Source: Sulfopaludibacter sp035551455
Lineage (GTDB): Bacteria > Acidobacteriota > Terriglobia > Bryobacterales > Bryobacteraceae
Direction: 5' to 3'
Length of the DNA: 31,301 bases
NCBI GenBank assembly: GCA_035551455.1
Contig: DASZMZ010000278.1
Location: 1-31,301 of the forward strand
Both the position numbers and the translations under genes were made by a program. How positions within the stretch are numbered: the stretch's first letter is position 1; each line of letters starts with the position of its first letter. The notes under the pieces are model-generated. The model had not been told where the DNA came from. It was given only the letters and a program-made list of their open reading frames with translations, and ran no database searches. Of this stretch, positions 7,359 to 15,346 are shown piece by piece.

Positions 7359-8461
7359 AGTTCATCGACGAGTACCGCAATGGGCGCATCGCCACATCCC
7401 TGGCGGCGGACATCCGGGCGCGCACCACCCGTCCCTGGGTCCTCATGGAGATCTGCGGCGGACAAACCCACACCATCATGCGCTATGGATTGGAGGAGTT
7501 GCTCCCCCGCCAGGTCGAATTGGTCCACGGTCCCGGCTGCCCGGTCTGCGTGACCCCTCTCGAAATCGTCGATAAGGCCATAGCCATCGCCTCGGCGCCC
7601 GGTGTGATTTTTGTCTCCTACGGCGACATGCTCCGCGTCCCCGGCTCGCGATCGGACCTGTTCCGCGTGAAGGCGGCGGGCGGCGACGTGCGCATCGCGT
7701 ATTCACCCATGGACGCGCTCAAAGTCGCCCGCGAGAATCCCCAGGGGCGCGTCGTCTTCTTCGGAATCGGCTTCGAAACCACCGCGCCGGCCAACGCCAT
7801 GGCGGTATGGCAGGCCCGGCAGGAAGGCCTCACCAACTTCTCCATGCTGGTGTCCCATGTGCTGGTGCCGCCCGCCATCCGGCTCATCCTGGGCTCGCCC
7901 GCCAATCGCGTCCAGGGACTCATCGCTCCCGGCCACGTCTGCACCATCGTCGGGTGGCGCGAGTATGAGGATCTCGCCCGCGACTTCCACCTGCCCGTCG
8001 TGATCGCCGGCTTTGAGCCGCTCGACCTGCTGGAAGCCATCCGCATGCTGGTGGCGCAATTGGAAGACGGCCGCGCCGAAGTCGAAAACCAGTACGTGCG
8101 CAGCGTCAGCTACGCCGGCAATCTCCCGGCGCAGCGCCTGATGTCGCAGGTATTTGAGACCACGGATCGGAAGTGGCGCGGCATCGGCAACATCCCCATG
8201 AGCGGCTACCGACTGCGCGAGGAATTCGCGGCCTACGACGCCGAAAAGCTCTTCGGCGCCTCGGGTATTACCGCCGACGAGCAGCCCGAATGCATCAGCG
8301 CCCTGGTGCTGCAAGGCCTGAAAAAACCGGCCGAGTGCCCCGCCTTCGGCACACGCTGTACGCCCCAGCAGCCCCTCGGCGCACCCATGGTATCCAGCGA
8401 AGGCGTGTGCGCCGCCTATCACCAATACCGCCGCTTCGCCGGACTGGAGGCCGCACGATGA
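7355..8461 (+). CDS. hypD: Hydrogenase iron-cofactor assembly protein HypD
   Basis: A 368-aa [4Fe-4S] scaffold protein on which the Fe(CN)2CO group of [NiFe] hydrogenase is built with HypC and HypE. Visible family motifs are EICGGQTHT (Cys34), GPGCPVCVTP (Cys62 and Cys65), FGIGFETTAP, PGHVCTIVG, and the C-terminal cluster-ligand cysteines in AECPAFGTRC...EGVC. Length is normal. The start overlaps hypC and the stop overlaps the hypE start (ATGA), so the stoichiometry of the three is probably fixed by coupled translation. Nothing looks degraded, which argues that the pathway is still under selection. Confidence 0.96.
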   Translation: MKFIDEYRNGRIATSLAADIRARTTRPWVLMEICGGQTHTIMRYGLEELLPRQVELVHGPGCPVCVTPLEIVDKAIAIASAPGVIFVSYGDMLRVPGSRSDLFRVKAAGGDVRIAYSPMDALKVARENPQGRVVFFGIGFETTAPANAMAVWQARQEGLTNFSMLVSHVLVPPAIRLILGSPANRVQGLIAPGHVCTIVGWREYEDLARDFHLPVVIAGFEPLDLLEAIRMLVAQLEDGRAEVENQYVRSVSYAGNLPAQRLMSQVFETTDRKWRGIGNIPMSGYRLREEFAAYDAEKLFGASGITADEQPECISALVLQGLKKPAECPAFGTRCTPQQPLGAPMVSSEGVCAAYHQYRRFAGLEAAR

Positions 8462-9498
8462 CCACGCCCGTCTGTCCCGCGCCCCTGCCTGCCCAGGATA
8501 CGATCCTGCTCGGTCACGGCAGCGGCGGCAAATTGAGCGCCGAACTGCTCCGCGACATCTTCCTCCCGTCCTTCCGCAATCCGATCTTGGGGAAACTGGA
8601 CGATCAGGCGTCCCTCCAGATCGCCGGCGCCAGACTCGCATTCACCACCGATTCCTTCGTTGTCAAACCCCTCTTCTTTCCCGGCGGCGATATCGGCTCG
8701 CTCGCCGTCCACGGCACCGTCAACGACCTGGCCATGGCCGGCGCCCACCCGTTATACCTGAGCGCCGCCTTCATTCTGGAGGAGGGCTTCCCGGCCGCCG
8801 ATCTGCGCCGCATCGTCCAGTCCATGGCGGACGCCGCGTCCCAGGCCGGAGTGTCCATCGTCACCGGCGACACCAAAGTCGTCGAACGCGGCCACGGCGA
8901 CGGCGTCTACATCAACACCACGGGCATCGGACTCCTCCGCGACATTGCGCCGCTGTCCGCCGACCAGGCCCGTCCCGGCGACGCCGTGATTGTCAGCGGC
9001 AGCCTCGGCAACCACGGCATCGCCATTCTGTCGCAGCGCCAGGGCCTGGAACTCGAAACCTCGGTCGAAAGCGATTCGGCCTCCCTGCACACTCTGGTCG
9101 ACGCCATGTTCAGCGTCTCGCCCGACATTCGCTGCATGCGCGACCCTACCCGCGGCGGCCTCGCCAGCACCCTCAACGAGATCGCCGCGCAGTCCAGCGT
9201 CGGAATCACGATCCACGAAGCGGCCCTGACCATCCACGACGCCGTCCGCGGCGCCTGCGAACTCCTGGGACTCGACCCGCTCTATGTCGCCAACGAAGGC
9301 AAACTCGCGGCCATCGTCTCGGCCGAAAGCGCGCCTCGTGTGCTGCAGGCGATGCACCAGCACCCGCTCGGCCGCCAGGCTGCCATCGTCGGCGGCGTGA
9401 CCGCGGCGCATCCCGGCATGGTGACCATGCGCACCGCGTTCGGCACCACCCGCATCGTGGACATGCTGGCCGGCGATCAACTGCCGCGGATCTGCTGA
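8458..9498 (+). CDS. hypE: Hydrogenase maturation protein HypE (thiocyanate-forming)
   Basis: A 346-aa PurM-like ATPase that dehydrates the C-terminal thiocarbamate to thiocyanate, supplying the cyanide ligands. It begins with LGHGSGGKLSAEL (the family glycine-rich start), has TTDSFVVKP and the ATP-site motifs HGTVNDLAMAGA and VTGDTKVVERG, and ends exactly in PRIC, whose terminal Cys receives the carbamoyl group from HypF. The start at 8458 is chosen because it gives the standard N-terminus and overlaps hypD. HypF, the expected carbamoyl donor partner, is not encoded in the window. Confidence 0.96.
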   Translation: MTTPVCPAPLPAQDTILLGHGSGGKLSAELLRDIFLPSFRNPILGKLDDQASLQIAGARLAFTTDSFVVKPLFFPGGDIGSLAVHGTVNDLAMAGAHPLYLSAAFILEEGFPAADLRRIVQSMADAASQAGVSIVTGDTKVVERGHGDGVYINTTGIGLLRDIAPLSADQARPGDAVIVSGSLGNHGIAILSQRQGLELETSVESDSASLHTLVDAMFSVSPDIRCMRDPTRGGLASTLNEIAAQSSVGITIHEAALTIHDAVRGACELLGLDPLYVANEGKLAAIVSAESAPRVLQAMHQHPLGRQAAIVGGVTAAHPGMVTMRTAFGTTRIVDMLAGDQLPRIC

Positions 9499-9499
9499 T

Positions 9500-9751
9500 A
9501 TGCATGAAATGGGAATCGCCAGTTCGATCCTCGATGCCGTGCGCAAGGAAATGGAACCCTACCCCGCGGCCCGCCCCGTCAAAGTCTTGGTGCGGATCGG
9601 CGCGATGTCCGGCGTCGACCCGGCGTCCCTCTCGTTCTGCTTTGAGGTGCTGGTGAGCGGAACAGATTTCGCCGGCCTCGCCATCGCGGTCGAAAATGTG
9701 CCGGCCGATGAGTTGGAACTCGCCAGCCTGGAGTTGGAGGAAGCATCATGA
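9500..9751 (+). CDS. hypA: Minimal HypA nickel-insertion protein lacking the zinc-finger domain
   Basis: An 83-aa HypA; the family is usually about 113-120 aa. The nickel-binding domain is intact: MHEMGIASSIL with His2 and Glu3, VRIGAMSGVDPASLSFCFEVL and SGTDFAGLAIAVENVPA. Then, where HypA proteins have a zinc-finger insert with two CxxC pairs, the sequence passes straight to ELELASLELEE, which matches the last beta strand after the finger. The only cysteine is Cys47. The DNA between the two parts is too short to hide the missing domain in another frame, so this looks like a clean in-frame loss, not a frameshift. It is 1 nt after hypE and its stop overlaps hypB. How it pairs with HypB without the finger is unknown. 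Confidence 0.88.
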   Translation: MHEMGIASSILDAVRKEMEPYPAARPVKVLVRIGAMSGVDPASLSFCFEVLVSGTDFAGLAIAVENVPADELELASLELEEAS

Positions 9752-10389
9752 ACGTCACCCTGGAGCGCAAGGTGCTCAGCGAGAACGATCGCGTTGCCGC
9801 CGAATTGCGCCGCCAATTCCAAGAGCACGGCGTCTTCGCGCTCAACCTCATCAGTTCACCCGGCTCCGGCAAAACCGCGCTGCTCGAGCGCACTCTGGCG
9901 GCCTTCGAAGCGGGCAAGCGCGTCGCCGTACTGACCGGCGATATCCAAACCGATGCCGACGCGCGCCGCCTCGCGCGCTACGGCTTCCCCGTCCGCCAGA
10001 TCACCACCGCCGGCGCCTGCCATCTGGACGCCCGCATGGTCCAGCGCGCCCTCGAAGGCTGGGACCTCGCCTCTCTCGATCTGCTCTTCATTGAGAACGT
10101 CGGCAATCTGGTCTGTCCCACCAGCTACGATCTCGGCGAGGCCCTGAAGGTCGTCCTCCTCAGCGTCACCGAAGGCGAGGAGAAGCCCCTCAAGTACCCC
10201 GGCATCTTCTTTAAATCGAAGCTCCTCGTCCTGACCAAAATCGACCTGCTGCCGTACGTGCCCTTCGATATCGAAAAAGCCATCGAAAACGCCCGCGCCA
10301 TTCAACCCTCCATCGAAATCCTCCGCACCTCGTGCACCACCGGCGCCGGCCTTGACGCCTGGCTCTCCTGGCTAAATCAGGGCACGTAG
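9748..10389 (+). CDS. hypB: Hydrogenase nickel-insertion GTPase HypB
   Basis: A 213-aa SIMIBI-class GTPase that drives nickel delivery to the hydrogenase large subunit. It has the P-loop SSPGSGKT (36-43), TGDIQTD (63-69), IENVGNLVCP (115-124) and TKID (163-166). The metal site at the dimer interface is conserved: Cys91-His92 and Cys123. It lacks both the N-terminal CxxCGC high-affinity nickel motif and a His-rich stretch, so it is the short form. Its TAG stop lies within the twin-hairpin repeat, suggesting that the insertion of that element may have set the present C-terminus (NQGT). Confidence 0.95.
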   Translation: MNVTLERKVLSENDRVAAELRRQFQEHGVFALNLISSPGSGKTALLERTLAAFEAGKRVAVLTGDIQTDADARRLARYGFPVRQITTAGACHLDARMVQRALEGWDLASLDLLFIENVGNLVCPTSYDLGEALKVVLLSVTEGEEKPLKYPGIFFKSKLLVLTKIDLLPYVPFDIEKAIENARAIQPSIEILRTSCTTGAGLDAWLSWLNQGT

Positions 10390-10441
10390 GATAGACGATC
10401 GCCTTGCGTCGTCTGTCCAGCCGAGCGGAAGCTCGGCCTTT
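10386..10441. repeat. Twin-hairpin intergenic repeat, copy 2
   Basis: The same element as at 3522-3575. Stem one pairs GGATAGACGA (10389-10398) with TCGTCTGTCC (10409-10418), with an inner CGC/GCG extension. Stem two pairs GCCGAGC (10420-10426) with GCTCGGC (10431-10437) around a GGAA loop, against AAA in copy 1. The element begins inside the last codons of hypB and lies between hypB and glpD. A further CGTCTGTCC half-site follows at 10443-10451. Confidence 0.75.
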
Positions 10442-10464
10442 GCGTCTGTCCGCTTTGCTCCCGC

Positions 10465-10470
10465 TAAAAT
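10465..10470 (+). promoter_or_regulatory. -10 box of glpD, leaderless type
   Basis: TAAAAT ends 9 nt before the glpD ATG at 10480, with no Shine-Dalgarno sequence in between. No clear -35 box is seen at 16-18 nt. Confidence 0.4.
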
Positions 10471-10479
10471 AGTCCCAGC

Positions 10480-11934
10480 ATGAACCGCACCGAGATGTAC
10501 CGCCAACTAGCCGCCCAAACGACCCCCTGGGACCTCATCGTGATTGGCGGCGGAGCCACCGGAGCCGGCATCGCCGTCGACGCGACGGCCCGCGGCTACC
10601 GTCTCCTGCTCGTGGAACAAAGCGATTTCGGCAAAGCCACTTCCAGCCGCAGCACCAAGCTCGTACACGGCGGCGTCCGCTACCTCGAACAGGGCAATCT
10701 CTCGCTCGTCATGGAGGCCCTCAAAGAGCGCGGACTCCTGCTGGGCAACGCTCCCCACCTGGTCCGCAATCTGGCCTTCGTCGTGCCCACCTACGACTGG
10801 TGGGAGTCGCCCTTCTACGGCATCGGCCTCAAGGTCTACAACCTCCTCGCCGGCAAGTACGGCTTCGGCGATTCGCGCATCCTCTCGCGCGAGGAGACGC
10901 TCCAGCGCCTGCCCACCATCAACCCCGAAGGTCTCCGCGGCGGCGTGGTCTACTACGATGGACAGTTCGACGACGCGCGTCTCCTCATCGACCTGCTCCA
11001 AACCGCCGCCTCACTCGGCGCCACGCTCCTCAACTACGCGCGCGTCACTTCGGTCACCAAAGATGTCGACGGTTTCGTGAACGGCGTCCACGTCTGCGAC
11101 GCGCTCACCGGCGAAGAGTTCGATGCGACGGCGCGCACCGTCATCAACGCCACGGGCGCCTTCGCCGATGGTGTACGCCGCATGGCCGAGCCCGATGCCC
11201 AGCCCCTCATCGCGCCCAGTCAGGGAGTCCACCTCGTCTTCGATCGCAGCTTCCTGGCCAGCGATCACGCCATCATGGTGCCCCACACCAGCGATGGCCG
11301 CGTGATGTTCGCCATTCCCTGGCACGGTCACACCGTGGTGGGCACCACCGATACTCCCGTCGCCAGCGCCACGCTCGAGCCGGTCGCGCTCGAGCAGGAA
11401 GTCGATTTCATTCTCCAAACCGCCTCGCTCTACCTCGCCAGGAAGCCCGAGCGCGCCGACGTCCTCAGCGTCTTCGCCGGAATCCGTCCGCTGGTGCGCG
11501 AAGGCGACGCCGGCAACACCGCGGCCTTATCGCGCGGCCACACCATCCGCATCGAACAGAGCGGCATGGTGACCATCTGCGGCGGTAAGTGGACCACCTA
11601 CCGTCGCATGGCGGAAGACTGCGTCAATCAAGCCGCATCCCTCGCCGGACTGCCCGAGCGGCCCTGCGAGACCGAGCATCTTCGCATCGCTCCTCCCGAC
11701 CCTGCCGAAGATTTCGAAGCCGAAGTCCGCCGCGCCGTCCGCCAGGAACTCGCGGTGACCGTGGAAGATGTCCTCGCCCGCCGCACACGCCTCTTGTTCC
11801 TGAACGCGCGACAAGCCATCCAGACCGCCCCCCAGGTAGCCGAATGGATGGCCGCCGAACTAGGCCAGGACGCCCACTGGCAAGCCGCCCAACTCGCCGC
11901 CTTCCGCGACCTCGCAAAAGCCTACCTGCTGTAG
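10480..11934 (+). CDS. glpD: FAD-dependent glycerol-3-phosphate dehydrogenase
   Basis: A 484-aa flavoprotein that oxidises sn-glycerol 3-phosphate to dihydroxyacetone phosphate and passes electrons to quinone at the inner membrane face. The FAD-binding Rossmann motif is at 18-35 (DLIVIGGGATGAGIAVDA), followed by the family signature TSSRSTKLVHGGVRYLEQG. Other conserved blocks are YYDGQFDDARL, NATGAFADGVR, PSQGVHLVFDR, PWHGHTVVGTTDTP and FAGIRPLVR. GlpK-GlpF is encoded convergently, with a 12-bp gap, so the three form a complete glycerol uptake and oxidation set although in two transcripts. Length is slightly short of the 500-aa norm; the C-terminal helical cap is compact. Confidence 0.95.
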   Translation: MNRTEMYRQLAAQTTPWDLIVIGGGATGAGIAVDATARGYRLLLVEQSDFGKATSSRSTKLVHGGVRYLEQGNLSLVMEALKERGLLLGNAPHLVRNLAFVVPTYDWWESPFYGIGLKVYNLLAGKYGFGDSRILSREETLQRLPTINPEGLRGGVVYYDGQFDDARLLIDLLQTAASLGATLLNYARVTSVTKDVDGFVNGVHVCDALTGEEFDATARTVINATGAFADGVRRMAEPDAQPLIAPSQGVHLVFDRSFLASDHAIMVPHTSDGRVMFAIPWHGHTVVGTTDTPVASATLEPVALEQEVDFILQTASLYLARKPERADVLSVFAGIRPLVREGDAGNTAALSRGHTIRIEQSGMVTICGGKWTTYRRMAEDCVNQAASLAGLPERPCETEHLRIAPPDPAEDFEAEVRRAVRQELAVTVEDVLARRTRLLFLNARQAIQTAPQVAEWMAAELGQDAHWQAAQLAAFRDLAKAYLL

Positions 11935-11946
11935 CGGCCCGCCGTT

Positions 11947-12675
11947 CTATATCCCCATCATTTTCACGAACAGCCCCGCAACCGACGCCCCGGCCAGCGG
12001 ACCCAGTATCGGCACCATCGCATATCCCCAGTCCGACCCGCCCTTTTTCGCAATCGGCAGAATCGTGTGCATCACACGAGGTCCCAAATCGCGCGCCGGA
12101 TTGATCGCGTACCCGGTCGTGCCGCCCAGACTCAGTCCGATACTCCATACCAGACATCCCACCAGGTAAGGCGCGACGCCCGGCGCCGGTCCGTTGACCG
12201 CCACCAGTTTGGAGCTGATACAACTGGCCACCAAGATCAGCACGAAGGACCCCAGGAACTCGCTGAACAGATTCGACACCCGATTCCGGATTGCCGGCCC
12301 CGTCGAAAAGCAGGCCAGCTTGATATCGGGATCCGGCGTTTCCCGCCAGTGCGGAAAGTAGTGCAGCCAAACCAAAGTGGCGCCGCACATCGCCCCCGCC
12401 AACTGCGCCAGCGAGTAGGGCAGCAGCTTGCTGAAATCGCCCGTCGCGAAGGCGCTCCCAATCGTCACCGCGGGGTTCAGGTGGGCATCGCTGCTGCCGC
12501 ACGCAATCGCCGTAAACACCCCGCACATCACCGCAAAAGCCCACCCCGTCGCAATCACCATCCAGCCCGCGTTCTCGGCCTTAGACTTCCGCAGCAGCAC
12601 GTTCGCCACCACGCCATTGCCCAGGAGGATCAGGACCATCGTCCCCATGAATTCGCCGAACATCTGCTTCTCCAT
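11947..12675 (-). CDS. glpF: Glycerol uptake facilitator (aquaglyceroporin)
   Basis: A 242-aa MIP-family channel with six hydrophobic segments and both pore half-helix motifs: HLNPAV in the first half and NPARDLGPR in the second. The Asp after NPAR is typical of glycerol facilitators as against pure water channels. It passes glycerol down its gradient across the inner membrane for phosphorylation by GlpK. It sits 3 bp after the glpK stop; an AGGAGGAA Shine-Dalgarno sequence lies within the glpK end, showing one operon. Confidence 0.95.
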   Translation of the reverse strand: MEKQMFGEFMGTMVLILLGNGVVANVLLRKSKAENAGWMVIATGWAFAVMCGVFTAIACGSSDAHLNPAVTIGSAFATGDFSKLLPYSLAQLAGAMCGATLVWLHYFPHWRETPDPDIKLACFSTGPAIRNRVSNLFSEFLGSFVLILVASCISSKLVAVNGPAPGVAPYLVGCLVWSIGLSLGGTTGYAINPARDLGPRVMHTILPIAKKGGSDWGYAMVPILGPLAGASVAGLFVKMMGI

Positions 12676-12678
12676 CGT

Positions 12679-14172
12679 CTATTCCTCCTCCAGCCAGTCG
12701 AACGATCGGGTCACGGCCTTCTTCCAGAACCCGTACATCTTGTCGCGACGCGCCCCGTCCATCGCCGGATGCCAGGTATGATCCACAGACCATTGCGCCC
12801 GCAGATCGTCGAGCCCCGCATAGAATCCCACCGCCAGTCCCGCGGCATACGCAGCCCCCAGCGCGGTCGTCTCTTTGATCGACGGCCGCACCACGTCGCG
12901 ATCCAGAATGTCGGACTGGAACTGCATCAGCAGTTCATTCTCGACCATGCCGCCATCGGTGCGCAGCACGCCCACCGGCACGCCGGCGTCTTTCTCCATC
13001 GCCTCCACCACCTCGCGCGTCTGGAACGCCGTGGCTTCCAGCACCGCGCGCGCCAGGTGGCCTTTGTTGGTGTACCGCGTCAGCCCCGCAATCACCCCGC
13101 GCGCATTGTGCTTCCAGTAAGGCGCGTAGAGCCCGGAAAAGGCCGGTACGAAGTAGATGCCCCCGTTGTCCTCCACCGTACGCGCCAGGCTTTCGATCTC
13201 GGGACTCTTGCCGATCAGTCCGAAATTGTCGCGGATCCATTGCACCAGCGCGCCCGTGATGGCCACGCTGCCTTCCAGCGCGTAGTTCGGCTTCGCCTCG
13301 CCGAACCGGAAGCCCACCGTAGTCAGCAGGCCATAGCGCGAATGCACAATCTGCTCGCCCGTATTCATCAGCAGAAAGCAGCCCGTGCCATACGTATTCT
13401 TGGCCTCGCCCACCGCGAAGCAGGTCTGCCCCACCAGCGCCGCCTGCTGATCGCCCAGGATCCCCGCCACCGGCACGCCCTTCACCGCGGCCAACGTGCA
13501 TTCGCCGTACCGCTCGCTGCTGGAGCGGATCGCCGGCAGAATCTGCCGTGGAATTTCGAACGCCGCCAGCAGTTCCTCATCCCAGTCCAGCGTCTCCAGA
13601 TTCATCAACTGCGTACGGCTGGCATTGGTGCAATCGGTGACATGCAAACCGCCGGTCAGGTGCCACACCAGGAACGTGTCGATATTGCCGAACAGGATCT
13701 CGCCGGCTTCGGCCTGCGCACGCAGTCCCGGCACGTTGTCCAGCACCCAGCGGATTTTTAAGCTGCTGAAATACGTGGAGACGGGCAGCCCCGTCTTCTG
13801 CCGGAACCGATCGGCGCCGCCATTGCGGGAGAATTCGCTCACCGCCTCGCCCGTGCGCATATCCTGCCACACCAGCGCGTGGTGTACCGGCCGTCCCGTC
13901 TTGGCATTCCACAGGACCGTAGTCTCGCGTTGATTGGTGATCCCGATCGCCACCAGGTCGCTCGGCTGCAATCGCGCCTGCTCCATCGCCTCTGAGATCA
14001 CCTGACTGGTGCGAAACCAGATCTCGTCCGGATCGTGCTCTACCCAGCCGGGCTGCGGGTAGATCTGCTCGTGCTCTTTCTGCGCGGTCGTCACGATCCG
14101 GCCCGCGCGATTGAAGATGATGAACCGGGTGCTGGTAGTGCCCTGGTCGAGTGCTCCGATGTACTCTGCCAC
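12679..14172 (-). CDS. glpK: Glycerol kinase
   Basis: A 497-aa FGGY-family kinase that makes glycerol 3-phosphate from glycerol and ATP. Motifs include GALDQGTTSTRFIIF (phosphate-binding N-terminus), PGWVEHDPDEIW, LVAIGITNQRET, VWQDMRT, GDQQAALVGQ, GLYAPYWKHNARG and DGGMVENELLMQFQSDIL. The length is the family norm. The start is a GTG at 14172 supported by an AAGGAG Shine-Dalgarno sequence 5 nt upstream (14178-14183 on the complement), which contrasts with the neighbours that lack one. It is divergent from the TIM-barrel gene at 14237, 64 bp away. Confidence 0.96.
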   Translation of the reverse strand: MAEYIGALDQGTTSTRFIIFNRAGRIVTTAQKEHEQIYPQPGWVEHDPDEIWFRTSQVISEAMEQARLQPSDLVAIGITNQRETTVLWNAKTGRPVHHALVWQDMRTGEAVSEFSRNGGADRFRQKTGLPVSTYFSSLKIRWVLDNVPGLRAQAEAGEILFGNIDTFLVWHLTGGLHVTDCTNASRTQLMNLETLDWDEELLAAFEIPRQILPAIRSSSERYGECTLAAVKGVPVAGILGDQQAALVGQTCFAVGEAKNTYGTGCFLLMNTGEQIVHSRYGLLTTVGFRFGEAKPNYALEGSVAITGALVQWIRDNFGLIGKSPEIESLARTVEDNGGIYFVPAFSGLYAPYWKHNARGVIAGLTRYTNKGHLARAVLEATAFQTREVVEAMEKDAGVPVGVLRTDGGMVENELLMQFQSDILDRDVVRPSIKETTALGAAYAAGLAVGFYAGLDDLRAQWSVDHTWHPAMDGARRDKMYGFWKKAVTRSFDWLEEE

Positions 14173-14223
14173 TGAGTCTCCTTGGACTGGACTTCGTCTA
14201 TTCTATTCGACGGCGGGGCATGA

Positions 14224-14229
14224 TACGAT
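14224..14229 (+). promoter_or_regulatory. -10 box of the TIM-barrel gene, leaderless type
   Basis: TACGAT ends 7 nt before the ATG at 14237, with no Shine-Dalgarno sequence. The same TACGAT box stands 8 nt before the cytochrome gene start at 15361. Confidence 0.35.
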
Positions 14230-14236
14230 CCTGGCC

Positions 14237-15070
14237 ATGACCAGGCGAAAAGTATTTCAGACCGTAGCCGCCGCGTCCACCCTGCCATTCGTATCGGCCG
14301 CCCCCGGTTCCGCCGGACGCTTGAAGCAGTCCGTCTGCCGCTGGTGCTATTCCAAAACACCGCTCGACCATCTGTGCCGCGCCGCCGCCGAAATGGGCCT
14401 GAGCGGCATCGACCTGGTGGAGGTGGACGAGTGGCCCACGGTCCGCAAATATGGCCTGACGCCCACCGTCACCCAAGGCAAGGCCACCATCGGCGACGGT
14501 TGGAATCGCAAGGAGAGCCACGATCGCCTCGAAGAGGAACTCCGCGCCCGCATCGTCCGGGCATCCGAGGCCAAAGTGCCCAACGTCATCACCTTCTCTG
14601 GCAATCGCAAGGGCATGAGCAACGAAGAGGGCAAGGCCAATTGCATCGCCGGCCTGAACCGCATCAAGAAGGTTGCCGAGGATCACGGCGTCACCGTGGT
14701 AATGGAACTCCTCAACAGCAAGGTCGATCACAAGGACTACATGTGCGACCACACCGCCTGGGCCGTGGATGTGGTGAAGGCCGTGGATTCCCCGCGCGTG
14801 AAACTGCTCTACGACATCTATCACATGCAGATTATGGAAGGCGATATCCTGCGCACCATCCGCGACAACTTCCAGTACCTCGGCCACTTCCACACCGGCG
14901 GCGTGCCCGGCCGTCACGAGCTGGACGACACCCAGGAACTGCAATGGCGCACCATCGCCAAGGCCATCGCAGACCTGAACTTCCAGGGCTACTTCGCCCA
15001 CGAGTTCATCCCCGTCCGCGACCCCCTGACCTCGCTGAAAGAAGCCGTCGCCCTCTGCACCGTACTGTGA
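14237..15070 (+). CDS. Tat-exported hydroxypyruvate isomerase-like TIM-barrel protein
   Basis: A 277-aa protein of the sugar-phosphate isomerase/epimerase superfamily, closest in feel to hydroxypyruvate isomerase (COG3622). The N-terminus MTRRKVFQTVAAASTLPFV is a twin-arginine-type signal, common for this family in Acidobacteria and Planctomycetes. Expected metal ligands are present: VVMELLN (Glu), LLYDIYHMQIMEGD (Asp/His), GHFHTGGVPGRHELD (His) and AHEFIP (Glu). It probably interconverts a small keto-sugar or hydroxypyruvate/tartronate semialdehyde; the real substrate of exported members is unknown. The start at 14237 is chosen because it begins the Tat signal; upstream in-frame codons overlap glpK on the other strand. 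Confidence 0.85.
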   Translation: MTRRKVFQTVAAASTLPFVSAAPGSAGRLKQSVCRWCYSKTPLDHLCRAAAEMGLSGIDLVEVDEWPTVRKYGLTPTVTQGKATIGDGWNRKESHDRLEEELRARIVRASEAKVPNVITFSGNRKGMSNEEGKANCIAGLNRIKKVAEDHGVTVVMELLNSKVDHKDYMCDHTAWAVDVVKAVDSPRVKLLYDIYHMQIMEGDILRTIRDNFQYLGHFHTGGVPGRHELDDTQELQWRTIAKAIADLNFQGYFAHEFIPVRDPLTSLKEAVALCTVL

Positions 15071-15088
15071 AAGCAGTCAGGTGCGCTC

Positions 15089-15333
15089 CTGCCTTCTGGC
15101 TCCTGCCTTCTGACTCTTGCCTTCTGACTCTTGCCTTCTGGCTCCTGCCTTCTGCCTCCTGCCTTCCGACTCCCGCCTTCTGGCTCCCGACTCCCGCCTT
15201 CTGACTCCCGCCTTCTGACTCCCGCCTTCCGCCTTCTGACTCCCGACTCCCGCCTTCTGGCTTCTGCCTTCTGACTCCCGACTTCTGACTCCTGACTTCT
15301 GGCTCCTGGCTCCTGCCTTCTGACTCCTGACTC
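15089..15333 (+). repeat. Heptanucleotide tandem array, 35 units in unbroken register
   Basis: The 245 bp divide exactly into 35 units of 7 bp, every one fitting YYGNCTY. The common units are CTGACTC, CTGCCTT, CCGCCTT, CCGACTC and CTGGCTC. No unit has an insertion or deletion. The minus strand is purine-rich (RAGNCRR) and open in all frames, giving spurious Ser/Glu/Arg/Gln-rich frames. The array fills the gap between the TIM-barrel gene and the cytochrome operon and ends 13 nt before the TACGAT box of the cytochrome gene. I see no gene in it. Confidence 0.95.
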
Positions 15334-15346
15334 CTAAATCCCGTGA

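Noticed and set aside
9690..9751. Possible frameshift that would restore the HypA zinc finger
   Set aside because: Only a few dozen bases separate the nickel domain from the last strand, and both ends are in the same frame, so no hidden domain can exist.
12067..13761. A 564-codon plus-strand frame
   Set aside because: It is the antisense shadow of glpF and glpK, rich in His, Arg and Gln, as expected for the complement of GC-rich genes.
15089..15333. CRISPR array
   Set aside because: Units are 7 bp with no spacers, and there are no cas genes.
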